Part shown: positions 22,756-31,234 of the stretch, in pieces
How positions within the stretch are numbered: position 1 is the first letter of the stretch
How the letters are laid out: each line of letters starts with the position of its first letter
Assembly: GCA_016208115.1 (NCBI GenBank)
Contig: JACQYR010000081.1
Location: 1 to 34,889, forward strand
DNA length: 34,889 bases
Source of the DNA: Desulfarculus sp.
GTDB lineage: Bacteria; Desulfobacterota; Desulfarculia; Desulfarculales; Desulfarculaceae
Direction: 5' to 3'
Made by a program: the position numbers and the translations under genes
The notes under the pieces: generated by a model
Database searches by the model: none
Seen by the model: the letters and a program-made list of their open reading frames with translations, nothing else
Told to the model about the DNA's origin: nothing

Positions 22756-22806
22756 CTTGCCTTTTTACGCGTTTCCACGACAAACGACGAAGAGGCAAGT
22801 TTTATT
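22756..22806 (+). terminator. Probable pyruvate kinase terminator
   Basis: An imperfect long hairpin has outer arms CTTGCCT (22756-22762) and AGGCAAG (22793-22799), with partial pairing inside, followed by TTTTATT. It lies 25 bp after the stop, between convergent genes. Confidence 0.5.
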
Positions 22807-22808
22807 GG

Positions 22809-23930
22809 TTACCTTGAATCCGTGGCCGGCAGGCTAAGCCACAGGCGGGTGCCCTCGGTCTCGGAGGTGGTGAAGGTCAGGTCGCCGCCGTGGGCCCGGG
22901 CGATGAGCCGGGCGCTGTGGGTGCCCAGACCGGTGCCGCCCTGCTTGCCGCTGGTGACGTAGGCCTCGAAGAAGCGGTCGCGGACCTCCGGAGGAATCAC
23001 CCCCAGGTTGTGGATGCCGATGAGGTGGCCGCCCTGGGGGGTTGGTGCCAGGTCCACCCCCACCCGGGAGCCGGGGGGGGCGGCCTCCAGGGCGTTCTTC
23101 AACAGGTTCTCGAAGAGCACCTCCAACAGCCCCTCCTCGCCGGCGACCAAGTAGCGCTGGCGGGCGCGGACCGCCCGGCCCTTGACCCGGCGGGTCAGGC
23201 GCAGGCCCCGGCTGCGGGCCAGGGGCTCCAGTTCTCCCGCCACCCGGCCCAGGAGCGCCAGTAGGTCCACGGGCTGGGGCTTCAACTGGTAGCGCCCCTC
23301 TTCCAGTTGAAAGATGTCGCGGGAACGCTGGATAAAACCCAGGAGCCTCTGCCCCAGGTCGCGGATGGTGGCCGCGGCCTTGATCTGGCGCGGGTCCAGG
23401 TTGTCGGCCTTCAGGAGCAGATTGGCCAGGCCCACCACGCCCACCAGGGGCGACTTGAGGTCGTGGCGGATCATGCGCTGCACGTCCTCGCGCAACCGTT
23501 CCACCCTCTTGCGCTCCGAGATGTCGCGGATGATGGCCCCGAAGCAGACCCCCTGGGCGATCTGCCACACCGACAGGCTCAGCTCAATGGGAAACTCGCC
23601 GCCGTCCTGCCTCAGACCGGCCAGCTCGGCCACCTGGCCGATGAGGCGGCGCTGGCCGGTGGCCAGGTAGCGGCGCACGCCTTCCTCGTGGGCCTGGCGA
23701 TAGCGCTGGGGGATGATGGCCAGCACCGAGCGCCCCACCATCTCCGGCCCGAAGCCGAACATGACCTCGGCCCCCTGGTTCCAGGTGAGCACCGTGCCCT
23801 CCTGGTCGGTGGTGATGATGGCGTCCACTGCGGTTTGGGTCACCGAGCGGTAGCGCTCCTCGCTGGCCCTGAGTTCGGCCAGGAGTTGGCCGTCGCCGCA
23901 CTCGGCTTTCGGCGTGGCTGCCTTGCCCAT
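22809..23930 (-). CDS. PAS-domain sensor histidine kinase
   Basis: This is a 373-residue soluble kinase. Residues 20-140 form a PAS domain (SVTQTAVDAIITTDQEGTV, WNQGAEVMFGF) ending in the PAC motif IIRDISERKRVE. HisKA has RHDLKSPLVGVVG (phospho-His near residue 160). HATPase_c has N box ENLLKNALEAAPPG and G2 GGTGLGTHSARLIA. The G1 box reads IHNLGVIPPEV, with Asn in place of the usual DxGxG Asp, a variant seen in some kinases. It starts 51 bp after the ftsH stop in the same direction, so it is probably co-transcribed with ftsH. No partner regulator is adjacent. Confidence 0.88.
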   Translation of the reverse strand: MGKAATPKAECGDGQLLAELRASEERYRSVTQTAVDAIITTDQEGTVLTWNQGAEVMFGFGPEMVGRSVLAIIPQRYRQAHEEGVRRYLATGQRRLIGQVAELAGLRQDGGEFPIELSLSVWQIAQGVCFGAIIRDISERKRVERLREDVQRMIRHDLKSPLVGVVGLANLLLKADNLDPRQIKAAATIRDLGQRLLGFIQRSRDIFQLEEGRYQLKPQPVDLLALLGRVAGELEPLARSRGLRLTRRVKGRAVRARQRYLVAGEEGLLEVLFENLLKNALEAAPPGSRVGVDLAPTPQGGHLIGIHNLGVIPPEVRDRFFEAYVTSGKQGGTGLGTHSARLIARAHGGDLTFTTSETEGTRLWLSLPATDSR

Positions 23931-23980
23931 GTTATGGCCCCGTCATGAACCTGGCCGGCGGGCCGGCCCCCTTTGGCCCC

Positions 23981-25816
23981 CTACTCACCGCCAGCCGCCT
24001 CCTCGGCGGGCAGGCCCACCAACTGGGCGAACTCCTTGCCGTCAATAACCTCGTTTTCCAGCAGGCGGGCCGCCACCAGGGCCAGCTTGTCACGGTGGCT
24101 GGCCAACAGCGCCTCCACGTGTTCCTGGCGCTCGACCAGGAAGGCCTTGAGCTCTTGGTCCAGGGCCGCGGCGGTGGCCTCGGAGAACTCCTGGGGCGGG
24201 GGCATCATGGTGGCGTCCTGGGGCAGGAAGATGGGCTGGGTGCGGCGGCTGTAGGTCACCGGCCCCAGGGTGGTGCCCATGCCGTACTGGGTGAGCATGG
24301 CCCGGGCCATGTCGGTGGCGCGCATGAGGTCGTTGGCCGCGCCGGTGGATACCTCACCGAAGATCAGGCTCTCGGCCACCCGCCCACCCAACAGCACGTC
24401 CAGCCGGCTGACCAACTCCGAGCGGCCCATGAGGTAGCGGTCCTCGGTGGGGCGCTGCTCGGTGTAGCCCAGGGCGGCGATGCCCCGGGGGATGATGCTG
24501 ATCTTGTGCACCTTGTCGGCCCCGGGGGTGAAGGCGGCCAACAGGGCGTGGCCGGTTTCGTGGTGGGCCACGATGCGCTTCTCGCGCTCGTTGATGACCC
24601 GATTTTTCTTCTCCAGGCCGCCCACGATGCGGTCCACGGCCTCCTCCAGGTCGGCCATTGTCACCTCGTCGCGCTCATGCCGGGCGGCCAGGAGCGCGCC
24701 CTCGTTGAGGATGTTCTCCAGGTCCGCGCCCGAGAGCCCGGGGGTGCGCTGGGCCAGGACCTCCAGCTTGACGTCCTCGGCCAGGGTGATGCGCTTGGCG
24801 TGCACCTTGAGGATGGCCAGGCGGCCGTTGAGGTCGGGCTTGTCCACCAGCACCTGGCGGTCAAAGCGCCCGGCCCTGAGGAGCGCCGGGTCCAGGATCT
24901 CGGGCCGGTTGGTGGCGGCCATGATGATGACCCCCACCCGGGGGTCGAAGCCGTCCATCTCCACCAGAAGCTGTTGCAGGGTCTGCTCGCGCTCGTCGTG
25001 GCCGCCCATCACGCTCATGCCCCGGGCCTTGCCCAGGGCGTCCAGTTCGTCAATGAAGATGATGCAGGGGGCCTTCTGCTTGGCCTGAGCGAAAAGCTCG
25101 CGCACCCGGGCCGCGCCCACGCCCACGAACAGCTCCACGAACTCCGAGCCGCTGATGGAAAAGAAGGGCACCCCGGCCTCGCCGGCCACCGCCCGGGCCA
25201 GCAGCGTCTTGCCGGTACCCGGAGGCCCCAAGAGGAGCACGCCCTTGGGCAGACGGCCGCCCAGGCGCGAGAAACGCTCGGGCGTGCGCAGGAAGTTGAC
25301 CACCTCCTCCAACTCGCCCTTGGCCTCGTCCACGCCGGCCACGTCCTCGAAGCGGGTGGGCACCGCCTCCTCGGCGTAGACCTTGGCCCGGCTGGCGCCG
25401 AACTGCATCACTCCCGCGCCGGGACCCATGCGCTTCATCATGAAGTACCAAATGCCCACGAACAGAAAGATGGGGATGACCCAGGAGAGCAGGTTGCGCA
25501 GAAAGGCCGACTCCACCTCGCCCCGGAACTTGACCTGATGCCCCTCCAACTCCTTGGCCAGGTCGGGGGTCACCCGCACGGTGGTGAACTTGGTCTCCTT
25601 GCCCTCCTTGTCCAGGTAGGTGCCGGCGATCATCTGGTCGCTGATGGCGATCTCCTTGACCCGCTCGGAGCGCAGGTGGTCCAGGAACTCGCTGTAGGCC
25701 AGGCGGGTGGGGCCGGTGTAGTTGTAGATCATGTTGTTGAGGATGAAGACGAACCAGATGCCCAGCAGCACGTACCAGATGGAGAACTTGTGGTGCGGCT
25801 CGATTTTCGGTGGCAT
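23981..25816 (-). CDS. ftsH: ATP-dependent zinc metalloprotease FtsH
   Basis: This is a complete 611-residue membrane AAA+ protease that degrades misfolded membrane proteins and short-lived regulators. TM1 ([18 protein letters not shown]) and TM2 ([17 protein letters not shown]) enclose a periplasmic segment. The AAA domain has Walker A GPPGTGKT, the pore segment of the FVGVGA region, Walker [12 protein letters not shown] and the second region of homology [21 protein letters not shown]. The peptidase site is [11 protein letters not shown] (HExxH) with the third zinc ligand Asp in [13 protein letters not shown] 25816 has AGAAGAG upstream. The PAS kinase follows closely. It is shorter than the E. 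coli form mainly at the C-terminal tail. Confidence 0.97.
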   Translation of the reverse strand: MPPKIEPHHKFSIWYVLLGIWFVFILNNMIYNYTGPTRLAYSEFLDHLRSERVKEIAISDQMIAGTYLDKEGKETKFTTVRVTPDLAKELEGHQVKFRGEVESAFLRNLLSWVIPIFLFVGIWYFMMKRMGPGAGVMQFGASRAKVYAEEAVPTRFEDVAGVDEAKGELEEVVNFLRTPERFSRLGGRLPKGVLLLGPPGTGKTLLARAVAGEAGVPFFSISGSEFVELFVGVGAARVRELFAQAKQKAPCIIFIDELDALGKARGMSVMGGHDEREQTLQQLLVEMDGFDPRVGVIIMAATNRPEILDPALLRAGRFDRQVLVDKPDLNGRLAILKVHAKRITLAEDVKLEVLAQRTPGLSGADLENILNEGALLAARHERDEVTMADLEEAVDRIVGGLEKKNRVINEREKRIVAHHETGHALLAAFTPGADKVHKISIIPRGIAALGYTEQRPTEDRYLMGRSELVSRLDVLLGGRVAESLIFGEVSTGAANDLMRATDMARAMLTQYGMGTTLGPVTYSRRTQPIFLPQDATMMPPPQEFSEATAAALDQELKAFLVERQEHVEALLASHRDKLALVAARLLENEVIDGKEFAQLVGLPAEEAAGGE

Positions 25817-26004
25817 TTTCTCTTCTTTTTCCTAGGGGGACCGGTTTGGGTGGCTGCGGCTGGACGGCGCCGGGGCCGCCGCCCTGGGCACGAAGCCTAA
25901 AATTAAACTACCCTGCCCGCCCAGGCCGGTCAACCGCCTCTTGCCAAGGCGGCGGGTAATGCCTATTGTTTATCTAGGATTTATAACCAGGAAAGGAGGC
26001 CACC

Positions 26005-26313
26005 AAGTACGAGCTTATTCCTTTCGGCGGACTCAGGACGCCCGGCCTGCGGGAACGCGGCTGGGATGAGTTGGTGGAACGCTTCTTCGGCGGCTCCCTC
26101 CTGCCCGTGGAGGGCAAGGAGGAGGATTTCGTGCCCTCGGTGTACCTCAAGGAGACCGAGGAGGGCTATGAACTGACCGCCGAGGTGCCGGGGCTGAAGC
26201 CCGAGGAGATCGAGGTGAGCCTGACCGGCGACATCCTGGTCCTCAAGGGCGAGAAGAAGGAGGGGCACGAGGAGACCAAGGGCGACTACCACTTGGTATG
26301 GTCAGCCCCATAA
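26005..26313 (+). pseudogene. Hsp20 small heat-shock protein remnant (no start codon, C-terminus lost)
   Basis: A strong AAAGGAGG (25992-25999) precedes an open frame reading KYELIPFGGLRTPGLRERGW and continuing into a clear alpha-crystallin domain: EEGYELTAEVPGLKPEEIEV, GDILVLKGEKKEG and GDYHLV. No ATG, GTG or TTG stands at the expected position after the ribosome-binding site; the next in-frame start is TTG 26071 without a site. Where the intact paralogue at 26531 continues VERRFGSFQRGF, this one ends WSAP-stop, so half the crystallin domain and the C-terminal extension are missing. The middle parts of the two are almost identical, indicating a recent tandem duplication or gene conversion. 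Confidence 0.75.
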
Positions 26314-26318
26314 GCACA

Positions 26319-26358
26319 GGCGGCCCACCCCCCAGGGCAGTGGGCCGCCGCAGTTTTT
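26319..26358 (+). terminator. Rho-independent terminator after the Hsp20 remnant
   Basis: A perfect 10-bp stem GGCGGCCCAC (26319-26328)/GTGGGCCGCC (26340-26349) is followed by GCAG and TTTTT. Confidence 0.85.
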
Positions 26359-26456
26359 ATAACCTGGCCGCTTAGAGACCTGTGCGGCCTATCCACCGAA
26401 AATAATAATCAATATCTATTGGCCTACAAATTGCCGTACTATGGCCAAGACGGGTC

Positions 26457-26484
26457 TTGACACTCCGGAGGGCCTGCTTATTTT
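26457..26484 (+). promoter_or_regulatory. Candidate promoter of the intact hsp20
   Basis: A perfect -35 TTGACA (26457-26462), 16 bp, then TATTTT (26479-26484), lies 47 bp before the ATG. No CIRCE element and no good sigma-32 pair was seen. Confidence 0.5.
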
Positions 26485-26530
26485 TTAGGAAAATAACCCC
26501 GCAACGCAATACCCAAGAGAGGAGGAAGTC

Positions 26531-26986
26531 ATGTTCGAGTTGATGCCTTACTCCGGCTTTGGCTCCCTGGGCAGGCTGCGCAGGGACATGGACGACGTGT
26601 GGAAACGTTTCTTTGACGCCGAGCCCGGCCCGCCCGCGCCGCGCGGCGAGGGCTTCAGCTTCGTGCCGGTGGTCAACGTCAAAGAGACTGACGAGGCCCT
26701 GGAGATCACCGCCGAGGTGCCCGGCCTCAAGCCCGAGGAGATCGAGGTCAGCCTCACCGGCGACATCCTGACCCTCAAGGGCGAGAAGAAAGAGGAGCGC
26801 GAGGAGGACAAGGGCGACTACCACCTGGTGGAGCGCCGGTTCGGCAGCTTCCAGCGCGGCTTCCGCCTGCCCATGGAGGTGGAGCGCCAAAAGCTCTCGG
26901 CCAGGCACAAGGACGGGGTGTTGTGCATAACCCTGCCCAAGGCCAAGAGGCAGGCCGCCACCACCATCAAGGTGGAGGCCGAGTAG
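26531..26986 (+). CDS. Hsp20/alpha-crystallin small heat-shock protein
   Basis: This is a complete 151-residue ATP-independent holdase that keeps unfolding proteins soluble. Its N-terminus has the family's FGSLGRLRRDMDDVWKRFF helix. The alpha-crystallin domain (residues 40-135) carries EALEITAEVPGLKPEEIEVS, GDILTLKGEKKEE and the conserved ERRFGSFQRGFRLP, ending with DGVLCITLPKA. ATG 26531 follows GAGGAGG. It has its own promoter-like elements and a strong terminator at 27027-27059, so it is probably monocistronic. Confidence 0.95.
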   Translation: MFELMPYSGFGSLGRLRRDMDDVWKRFFDAEPGPPAPRGEGFSFVPVVNVKETDEALEITAEVPGLKPEEIEVSLTGDILTLKGEKKEEREEDKGDYHLVERRFGSFQRGFRLPMEVERQKLSARHKDGVLCITLPKAKRQAATTIKVEAE

Positions 26987-27026
26987 AGGGCCAAGCCCAA
27001 CTCCCCGGCCTAGATCAGCGGCACGA

Positions 27027-27059
27027 CCCGGCCCCCTTGCCCAGGGCCGGGTTTGTTTT
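27027..27059 (+). terminator. Rho-independent terminator of hsp20
   Basis: An 8-bp stem CCCGGCCC (27027-27034)/GGGCCGGG (27044-27051) is followed by TTTGTTTT. It also stands between hsp20 and the convergent pilin gene. Confidence 0.85.
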
Positions 27060-27081
27060 GTGCGGCAGAGTGGCGCGAACG

Positions 27082-27315
27082 CTAGGGATAAGGCTGGGAA
27101 ATCAGGTCCCCCAGGGCCTTGAACAGTACGGCCAGGGCCTCGAAGAGCACTTGCAGCCCCCCGGCCATGGCCACCACCACGATGGCCACCAGGAGCATGT
27201 ACTCCACGGTGGTCTGCCCCGAGGCCCGCCACAGCCGGCGCGCGAGGCCGCCGCCGGCCAGGCCGTTTGACTTGTCCCCTGGGCCATGCCTATAATTTTC
27301 GGCGATTCCCGGCAC
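27082..27315 (-). CDS. Flp/Fap-type pilin precursor
   Basis: This small protein (77 residues from GTG 27315) carries the class IVb pilin signature G-QTTV-EY, i.e. GxxxxEY with cleavage predicted after the Gly, followed by the hydrophobic helix MLLVAIVVVAMAGGLQVLF and a short amphipathic tail ending in SQPYP. GTG 27315 is chosen because GGAG lies 7 nt upstream; ATG 27339 and ATG 27363 are in-frame alternatives without a ribosome-binding site. Flp pilins are assembled by Tad machinery, whose CpaF-type ATPase is encoded at 32374-33477. The prepilin leader is longer than usual. Its 5' end overlaps the promoter of the divergent kinase. Confidence 0.78.
   Translation of the reverse strand: MPGIAENYRHGPGDKSNGLAGGGLARRLWRASGQTTVEYMLLVAIVVVAMAGGLQVLFEALAVLFKALGDLISQPYP
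27267..27296 (+). promoter_or_regulatory. Promoter of the Ser/Thr kinase gene
   Basis: TTGACT (27267-27272), 18 bp, then a perfect TATAAT (27291-27296), would start transcription near 27303, 66 nt before the ATG. It lies inside the 5' part of the oppositely transcribed pilin gene, so the two transcripts would overlap. Confidence 0.65.
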
Positions 27316-27368
27316 GGTCGTCTCCGCTACGCCACGCATCCAGGGACAGGAGCCAGCCGCCACCCGCC

Positions 27369-29279
27369 ATGCCAGCTAACAAGATCGTCAAGTTCGGCAG
27401 CTACTATCTCACCAGCAAGATCGCCACCGGCGGAATGGCCGAGATCTTCCGGGGCCGCAAGGTGGGGGCCGCCGGCTTCGAGAAGCTGGTGGTCATCAAA
27501 CGCCTCTTGCCCCACCTGGCCGCGGACGAGGAATTCCGCACCATGTTCCTCAACGAGGCCAAGCTGGCCAGCCTGCTCAATCACCAGAACATCGTGCAGG
27601 TCTACGACCTGGGGCGCATGGAGGAGGATGACTCCCTGGAGCCCGGCCAGCAGGGCACCTACTTCATCGCCATGGAGTACATCTTCGGTAAAAGTCTAGC
27701 CGAGGTGATGAAGAAGGGTCAAGCCAGGGTTTTGCCCCTGCCCCAGGAACTGGCGGTGCGCATCATTTTGGCCGCCGCCCTGGGCCTGGCCTATGCCCAC
27801 GGCAAGAAGGGCGAGGACGGCCGGCCCCTGGGCCTGGTGCACCGCGACGTCAGTCCCCAGAACATCCTCATCTCCTACGAGGGCGAGGTCAAGCTGGTGG
27901 ACTTCGGCATCGCCAAGGCCATGAGCCAGTCCAGCAGCACCCGGCCGGGGGTGCTCAAGGGCAAGTTCGCCTACATGGCCCCGGAGCAGGCCCGGGGCCA
28001 GGTGGACCAGCGGGCCGACATCTACTCTCTGGGGGTGGTGTTCTGGGAGGCCCTCACCGGCCAGCGGCTCTTCCAGGGCGACAACGAGGCCGCCCTCCTG
28101 GCCCAGGTGCTCAATCCCCAGGTGGGGCCGCCCTCTGGGGTCCGGGCCGAGATTCCCCCGGAACTGGACGCCCTGTGCCTCACGTGCCTGGCCCAGGACC
28201 CCGGGCAGCGCTTCGCCAACGCCCAGGCCCTGAGCGAGGCCCTGGAGGCCTATCTCTACACCCTCAAGACCTTCCCCAGCACCTACAGCCTGCGCAACCA
28301 TCTGCGCGAGCTGTTCGGCCCGGAGATCGCCGCCGAGAGCCAGCAGATTCAGGCCGAGGGCGAGAGCGCCCGCCAGGCCGCCGGCCAGACGCCGGCCACT
28401 CCCGAAACGCCGACCGCCCCGGCCCCGCCCCTGGAGTCCACCCGGGTGGTGCCCCGGCCCGCCCCGGGAGGGCGGGGCATGGTCTACGGCCTGGCCCTGG
28501 CCGGAGTAACCCTGGCCGCCGGGTTGGCCTGGTGGCTGTGGCCCGGGCCGCCGCCCCCCGGTCCCGCCCCGCAGCCACCGGCCCCCACAGCCACCGCCCC
28601 GGCCCCAACAACCGCGACTGAAGGCCGGCCGCCAGCGCCCCCTGAGCCGGCCACCCCCACGCCCCCTCCGCCACCGCCGGACCCCCGCCTGGAGCAGGCC
28701 AAGGCCCAGGTGCGGCAGGGCGATTTTGAACAAGCCCTGGCCACCCTGGCCCCGGAGGCCGCCCCGCCGGGCGGCTGGGGCCAGGCCGGCGACCGGCTGC
28801 GCGCCCAGGCCCTCTTGGGGCGCGCCCTGGCCAGGCTGGAGGAGGACCCCCAGACGGCCCTGGCCGACCTGGATCAGGCCGTGTCCCTGGCCCCGGACTG
28901 GGCCGAGGTGCACTTCCAGGCTGGCCGGGTGCAGACCAGGCTCAAGAACCTGGAGCAGGCCCTGGCCGCCTATGGCCAGGCCCTGGAACTGGACCCCAGG
29001 CTGGACGGCGCCCATTTCAACAGCGGGTACATCCACCTGGAGCAGGGGCGCCTGGAGCAGGCCATCGCGGCCTTCCAGAAGGTGGTGGACCTGGGCTCGC
29101 CCTTTGCGGCCGACGCCCAGGTCAACCTGGCCGTGTGCTATCATAAACAAGGGAAGCGCGACGAGGCGCTCAGGCATTTGCAGGCGGCCTTGTTGCTCAA
29201 CCCCAACCACAAGCTGGCCCTGTCCTACCTGGAGAGGCTGCGCAAGGGCGGCCCTGGGGCAGGGGGCACCAAGAAATAG
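27369..29279 (+). CDS. Membrane Ser/Thr protein kinase with C-terminal TPR domain
   Basis: This is a 636-residue Hanks-type kinase. The N-terminal kinase domain (residues 8-300) has the Gly loop [16 protein letters not shown] Lys, catalytic loop [15 protein letters not shown] and YMAPEQARG, all intact. HRDVSPQN is common in delta-type Pkn kinases. A Pro/Ala-rich linker, one TM segment ([21 protein letters not shown] near residue 385) and another Pro-rich stretch precede four or so TPRs ([61 protein letters not shown]), which would lie outside the cytoplasm. ATG 27369 has only a weak site. It may coordinate the envelope genes that follow. Confidence 0.92.
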   Translation: MPANKIVKFGSYYLTSKIATGGMAEIFRGRKVGAAGFEKLVVIKRLLPHLAADEEFRTMFLNEAKLASLLNHQNIVQVYDLGRMEEDDSLEPGQQGTYFIAMEYIFGKSLAEVMKKGQARVLPLPQELAVRIILAAALGLAYAHGKKGEDGRPLGLVHRDVSPQNILISYEGEVKLVDFGIAKAMSQSSSTRPGVLKGKFAYMAPEQARGQVDQRADIYSLGVVFWEALTGQRLFQGDNEAALLAQVLNPQVGPPSGVRAEIPPELDALCLTCLAQDPGQRFANAQALSEALEAYLYTLKTFPSTYSLRNHLRELFGPEIAAESQQIQAEGESARQAAGQTPATPETPTAPAPPLESTRVVPRPAPGGRGMVYGLALAGVTLAAGLAWWLWPGPPPPGPAPQPPAPTATAPAPTTATEGRPPAPPEPATPTPPPPPPDPRLEQAKAQVRQGDFEQALATLAPEAAPPGGWGQAGDRLRAQALLGRALARLEEDPQTALADLDQAVSLAPDWAEVHFQAGRVQTRLKNLEQALAAYGQALELDPRLDGAHFNSGYIHLEQGRLEQAIAAFQKVVDLGSPFAADAQVNLAVCYHKQGKRDEALRHLQAALLLNPNHKLALSYLERLRKGGPGAGGTKK

Positions 29280-29322
29280 CGTCCCTTCCTTTTGCCGGAC
29301 ACCCCGGGGCAGGAGGTGGCTC

Positions 29323-30198
29323 ATGGGCAGACGACCTGGCAGGTCTGTGGCCCGTCTCTGGTCCTGGCTGTGCCTGGCCTTGCTGGCCGGCTGCGCCCAG
29401 GCGCCGCCAGCCGCCCCGCCCTCCCTGCCAGCCGAGGTGCCGGCTGGCGTGGTCAGCGGCGCCAGCTATCTCAATAAGGCCCTGGAACTCTACTGGATGG
29501 CGCCAGCGGGCTATCAGGGCCGCGCACCCCAGGGGCAGACGGGACTGCTCGTGACCTGGGCCGCTCCCCAGGGACGCCTGACGGCCAGCCTGTGGCTCTT
29601 GCCCCAAGGACCGGAGGGGCAGATGGCCCAGGCCGGCGCCCAGATGGCCGCCACCCGGGGCTGGCAGGCCCAAGGGGGCCGCGATATCTCCTGGCAGGGC
29701 CGCGCCTGCTGGGACGCCACCTACACCGCCGGCGACCGCCTGGTGCGCGCCCGCCTGCTACCCCACCGCCAGGGCCTCTTGATGGTGGAAGCCCAGACCG
29801 CCCTGGCCGCCTCCGACGAGCTCAAGGCCGAGGCCGCGGCCCTCTTGGAGGGCCTGCGCCTCTGGCCCGCCCATGACCTGCTGCACACGGCCAGGCGCGG
29901 CGAGGGCCTGGAACTGGTGGCCCTGTGGTACTGCGGCCGGGCCGAGACCTGGCGCCGCCTGCGGGATTACAACCGCCTGCCCTCGCCCCTGCTCAGGCCA
30001 GGGCAGGAGGTGCTCATCCCCCGCGAGCTGGTCTGGCGCCTAGACCCCATGCCCAGTTGGATGCCGCGCCTGGCCAGGCCGGCGGCCCCGGTCAAGGCCC
30101 CAGCCGGCCGCGCCCCGGCCAAGGCCGCCGAGTCCCCGCCCGAGGAACCGGGCGAGGGCCTGCCCGACCTGGACCTGGCCCCCACGGGCCCCAAATAG
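29323..30198 (+). CDS. Lipoprotein with a LysM-like C-terminal domain
   Basis: This is a 291-residue exported lipoprotein. ATG 29323 follows AGGAGGTGG. The signal peptide ends in a lipobox LLAGC (Cys near residue 25). Residues 45-185 form a domain with the pattern LYWMAPAGYQG...GLLVTWAAPQG...SWQGRACWDATY...LLPHRQGLLMVEAQ...LLEGLRLWPA, similar in layout to a domain in the proteins at 31231 and 33532. Residues 188-240 resemble LysM (HTARRGEGLELVALWYCGRAETWRRLRDYN...LRPGQEVLIPREL), a peptidoglycan-binding motif. The tail is Pro/Ala-rich. It begins an exported-protein operon with the next two genes (16-bp gap). No named family was recognised. Confidence 0.78.
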   Translation: MGRRPGRSVARLWSWLCLALLAGCAQAPPAAPPSLPAEVPAGVVSGASYLNKALELYWMAPAGYQGRAPQGQTGLLVTWAAPQGRLTASLWLLPQGPEGQMAQAGAQMAATRGWQAQGGRDISWQGRACWDATYTAGDRLVRARLLPHRQGLLMVEAQTALAASDELKAEAAALLEGLRLWPAHDLLHTARRGEGLELVALWYCGRAETWRRLRDYNRLPSPLLRPGQEVLIPRELVWRLDPMPSWMPRLARPAAPVKAPAGRAPAKAAESPPEEPGEGLPDLDLAPTGPK

Positions 30199-30214
30199 CG
30201 GGGGGAGAAGACAC

Positions 30215-31234
30215 ATGCGCGCCAAGCCCTTGACCCTGGTCCTGGCCTGCGCCGCCGGCCTGCTCTTTAGCCTGGCCTTGCCGGCCCCGGCCGGTCCTCC
30301 CTCCCACGCCAAGCCGGCGATGCCGCCGGCCCCCTCCATGCCCGGCCAGACCTCCGCTCCCGGCCAGACCTCCGCCCCTGGTGAAACCGCGGCCCCGGGC
30401 CAGACCTCGGCTCCAGGAGAAACCTCGGCGCCCGGCCAGACCAGCGCCCCGGGGCAGACCTCGGCGCCGGGGCAGACATCGGCCACCGGACAGACCACTG
30501 CCCCGGGGCAAACATCAGCCCCGGGGCAAACATCAGCCCCGGGGCAAACCACGGCCCCCGGCCAGACCTCCGCGCCTGGTCAAACATCGGCCCCGGGCCA
30601 GACCTTGGCCCCGGGGCAAATCTCCGCCCCCGGCCAGACCACGGCGCCTGGCGCGCCGGGGCATACCGGGGCGCCGGGACACGCCCGGCCCGGCATGGTC
30701 CCCGCCCCCAGCGCCGCCCAACTGGAGCCCCTGCGCAGGGTGGAGGCCCTGGACAAGGGCGAGGCCGGGGCGGTCAGGGGCCTCATGGCGCCGGCCGCGC
30801 CCAGCCACCCCAGCCTGGGCCTCTGGCTCCAGGGTGACTTCGGCCTGGGGCCACTGGCCGGCGGCGGCAAGCTGCGGGCCGACTTGGCCGGCCTGGGACA
30901 GGCCGGGGCCGCCGCCGGCCAAGGCGAGCTGACCCTGAACTTCTGCGCCCTGGCCGGGCAGGCGCCGGCCATAGGCGCGGCGCGTTTGGACCCCCAGGGC
31001 CGCTGGCGGCCAGCCTCCGCGCCCGCCCCCCTGGGCTCGCCCAAGGGCGCTCCCCCATTGACGCCCCTGCAACCGGCCCTGGCCTTCAGCAAGCTGCCAG
31101 CCCTGGCCGGCGGCCGCCCGGGCCAGGTCCCGACGGGCTGGCGCCTGTCGTGGACCTGGGAGGTGGAGCGGCCCGCCCGCCAGGCGCCATCCCTGGCCGA
31201 CCTGGCCACCCCCGGCCCGGGAGGCCGGCCATGA
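30215..31234 (+). CDS. Exported protein with TSAPGQ hexapeptide tandem repeats
   Basis: This is a 339-residue protein with a signal peptide (LVLACAAGLLFSLALPAPAG). From residue 46 to about 146 it consists of 16 full and one partial copy of a six-residue unit, consensus T-S-A-P-G-Q, with variants TAAPGQ, TSAPGE, TTAPGQ, TLAPGQ and ISAPGQ. The C-terminal 180 residues are unrelated, with LGLWLQGDFGLGPLAGGGKL and GWRLSWTWEVERP, perhaps a beta-domain. The repeats should form an extended Pro/Gly-rich stalk, possibly glycosylated on Thr/Ser; this is inference. ATG 30215 lies 16 bp after the lipoprotein gene. Its stop overlaps the next start (ATGA). No family was recognised. Confidence 0.75.
   Translation: MRAKPLTLVLACAAGLLFSLALPAPAGPPSHAKPAMPPAPSMPGQTSAPGQTSAPGETAAPGQTSAPGETSAPGQTSAPGQTSAPGQTSATGQTTAPGQTSAPGQTSAPGQTTAPGQTSAPGQTSAPGQTLAPGQISAPGQTTAPGAPGHTGAPGHARPGMVPAPSAAQLEPLRRVEALDKGEAGAVRGLMAPAAPSHPSLGLWLQGDFGLGPLAGGGKLRADLAGLGQAGAAAGQGELTLNFCALAGQAPAIGAARLDPQGRWRPASAPAPLGSPKGAPPLTPLQPALAFSKLPALAGGRPGQVPTGWRLSWTWEVERPARQAPSLADLATPGPGGRP
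30350..30652 (+). repeat. 18-bp tandem repeat array (in-frame, coding)
   Basis: About 17 head-to-tail 18-bp units encode the TSAPGQ repeats. Codons differ between copies (e.g. CCCGGCCAG versus CCGGGGCAA), so the array is old enough to have diverged at silent positions, but a run of nearly identical units lies at about 30500-30560. Such arrays change copy number easily. Confidence 0.85.

Noticed and set aside
23945-25900. A 651-residue frame antisense to ftsH
   Set aside because: FtsH motifs are complete on the other strand; the antisense frame has none.
26071-26313. Functional short Hsp20 starting at TTG 26071
   Set aside because: There is no ribosome-binding site, the N-terminal helix would be missing and the crystallin domain stops halfway.
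30040-30587. Antisense frame over the 18-bp repeats giving CPGADV-like repeats resembling a Cys-rich repeat protein
   Set aside because: It has no signal peptide or ribosome-binding site, and the sense frame has both plus operon overlap; it is a by-product of the repeat.
30350-30652. CRISPR-like array
   Set aside because: Units are contiguous 18-mers without spacers and are in frame within a gene.
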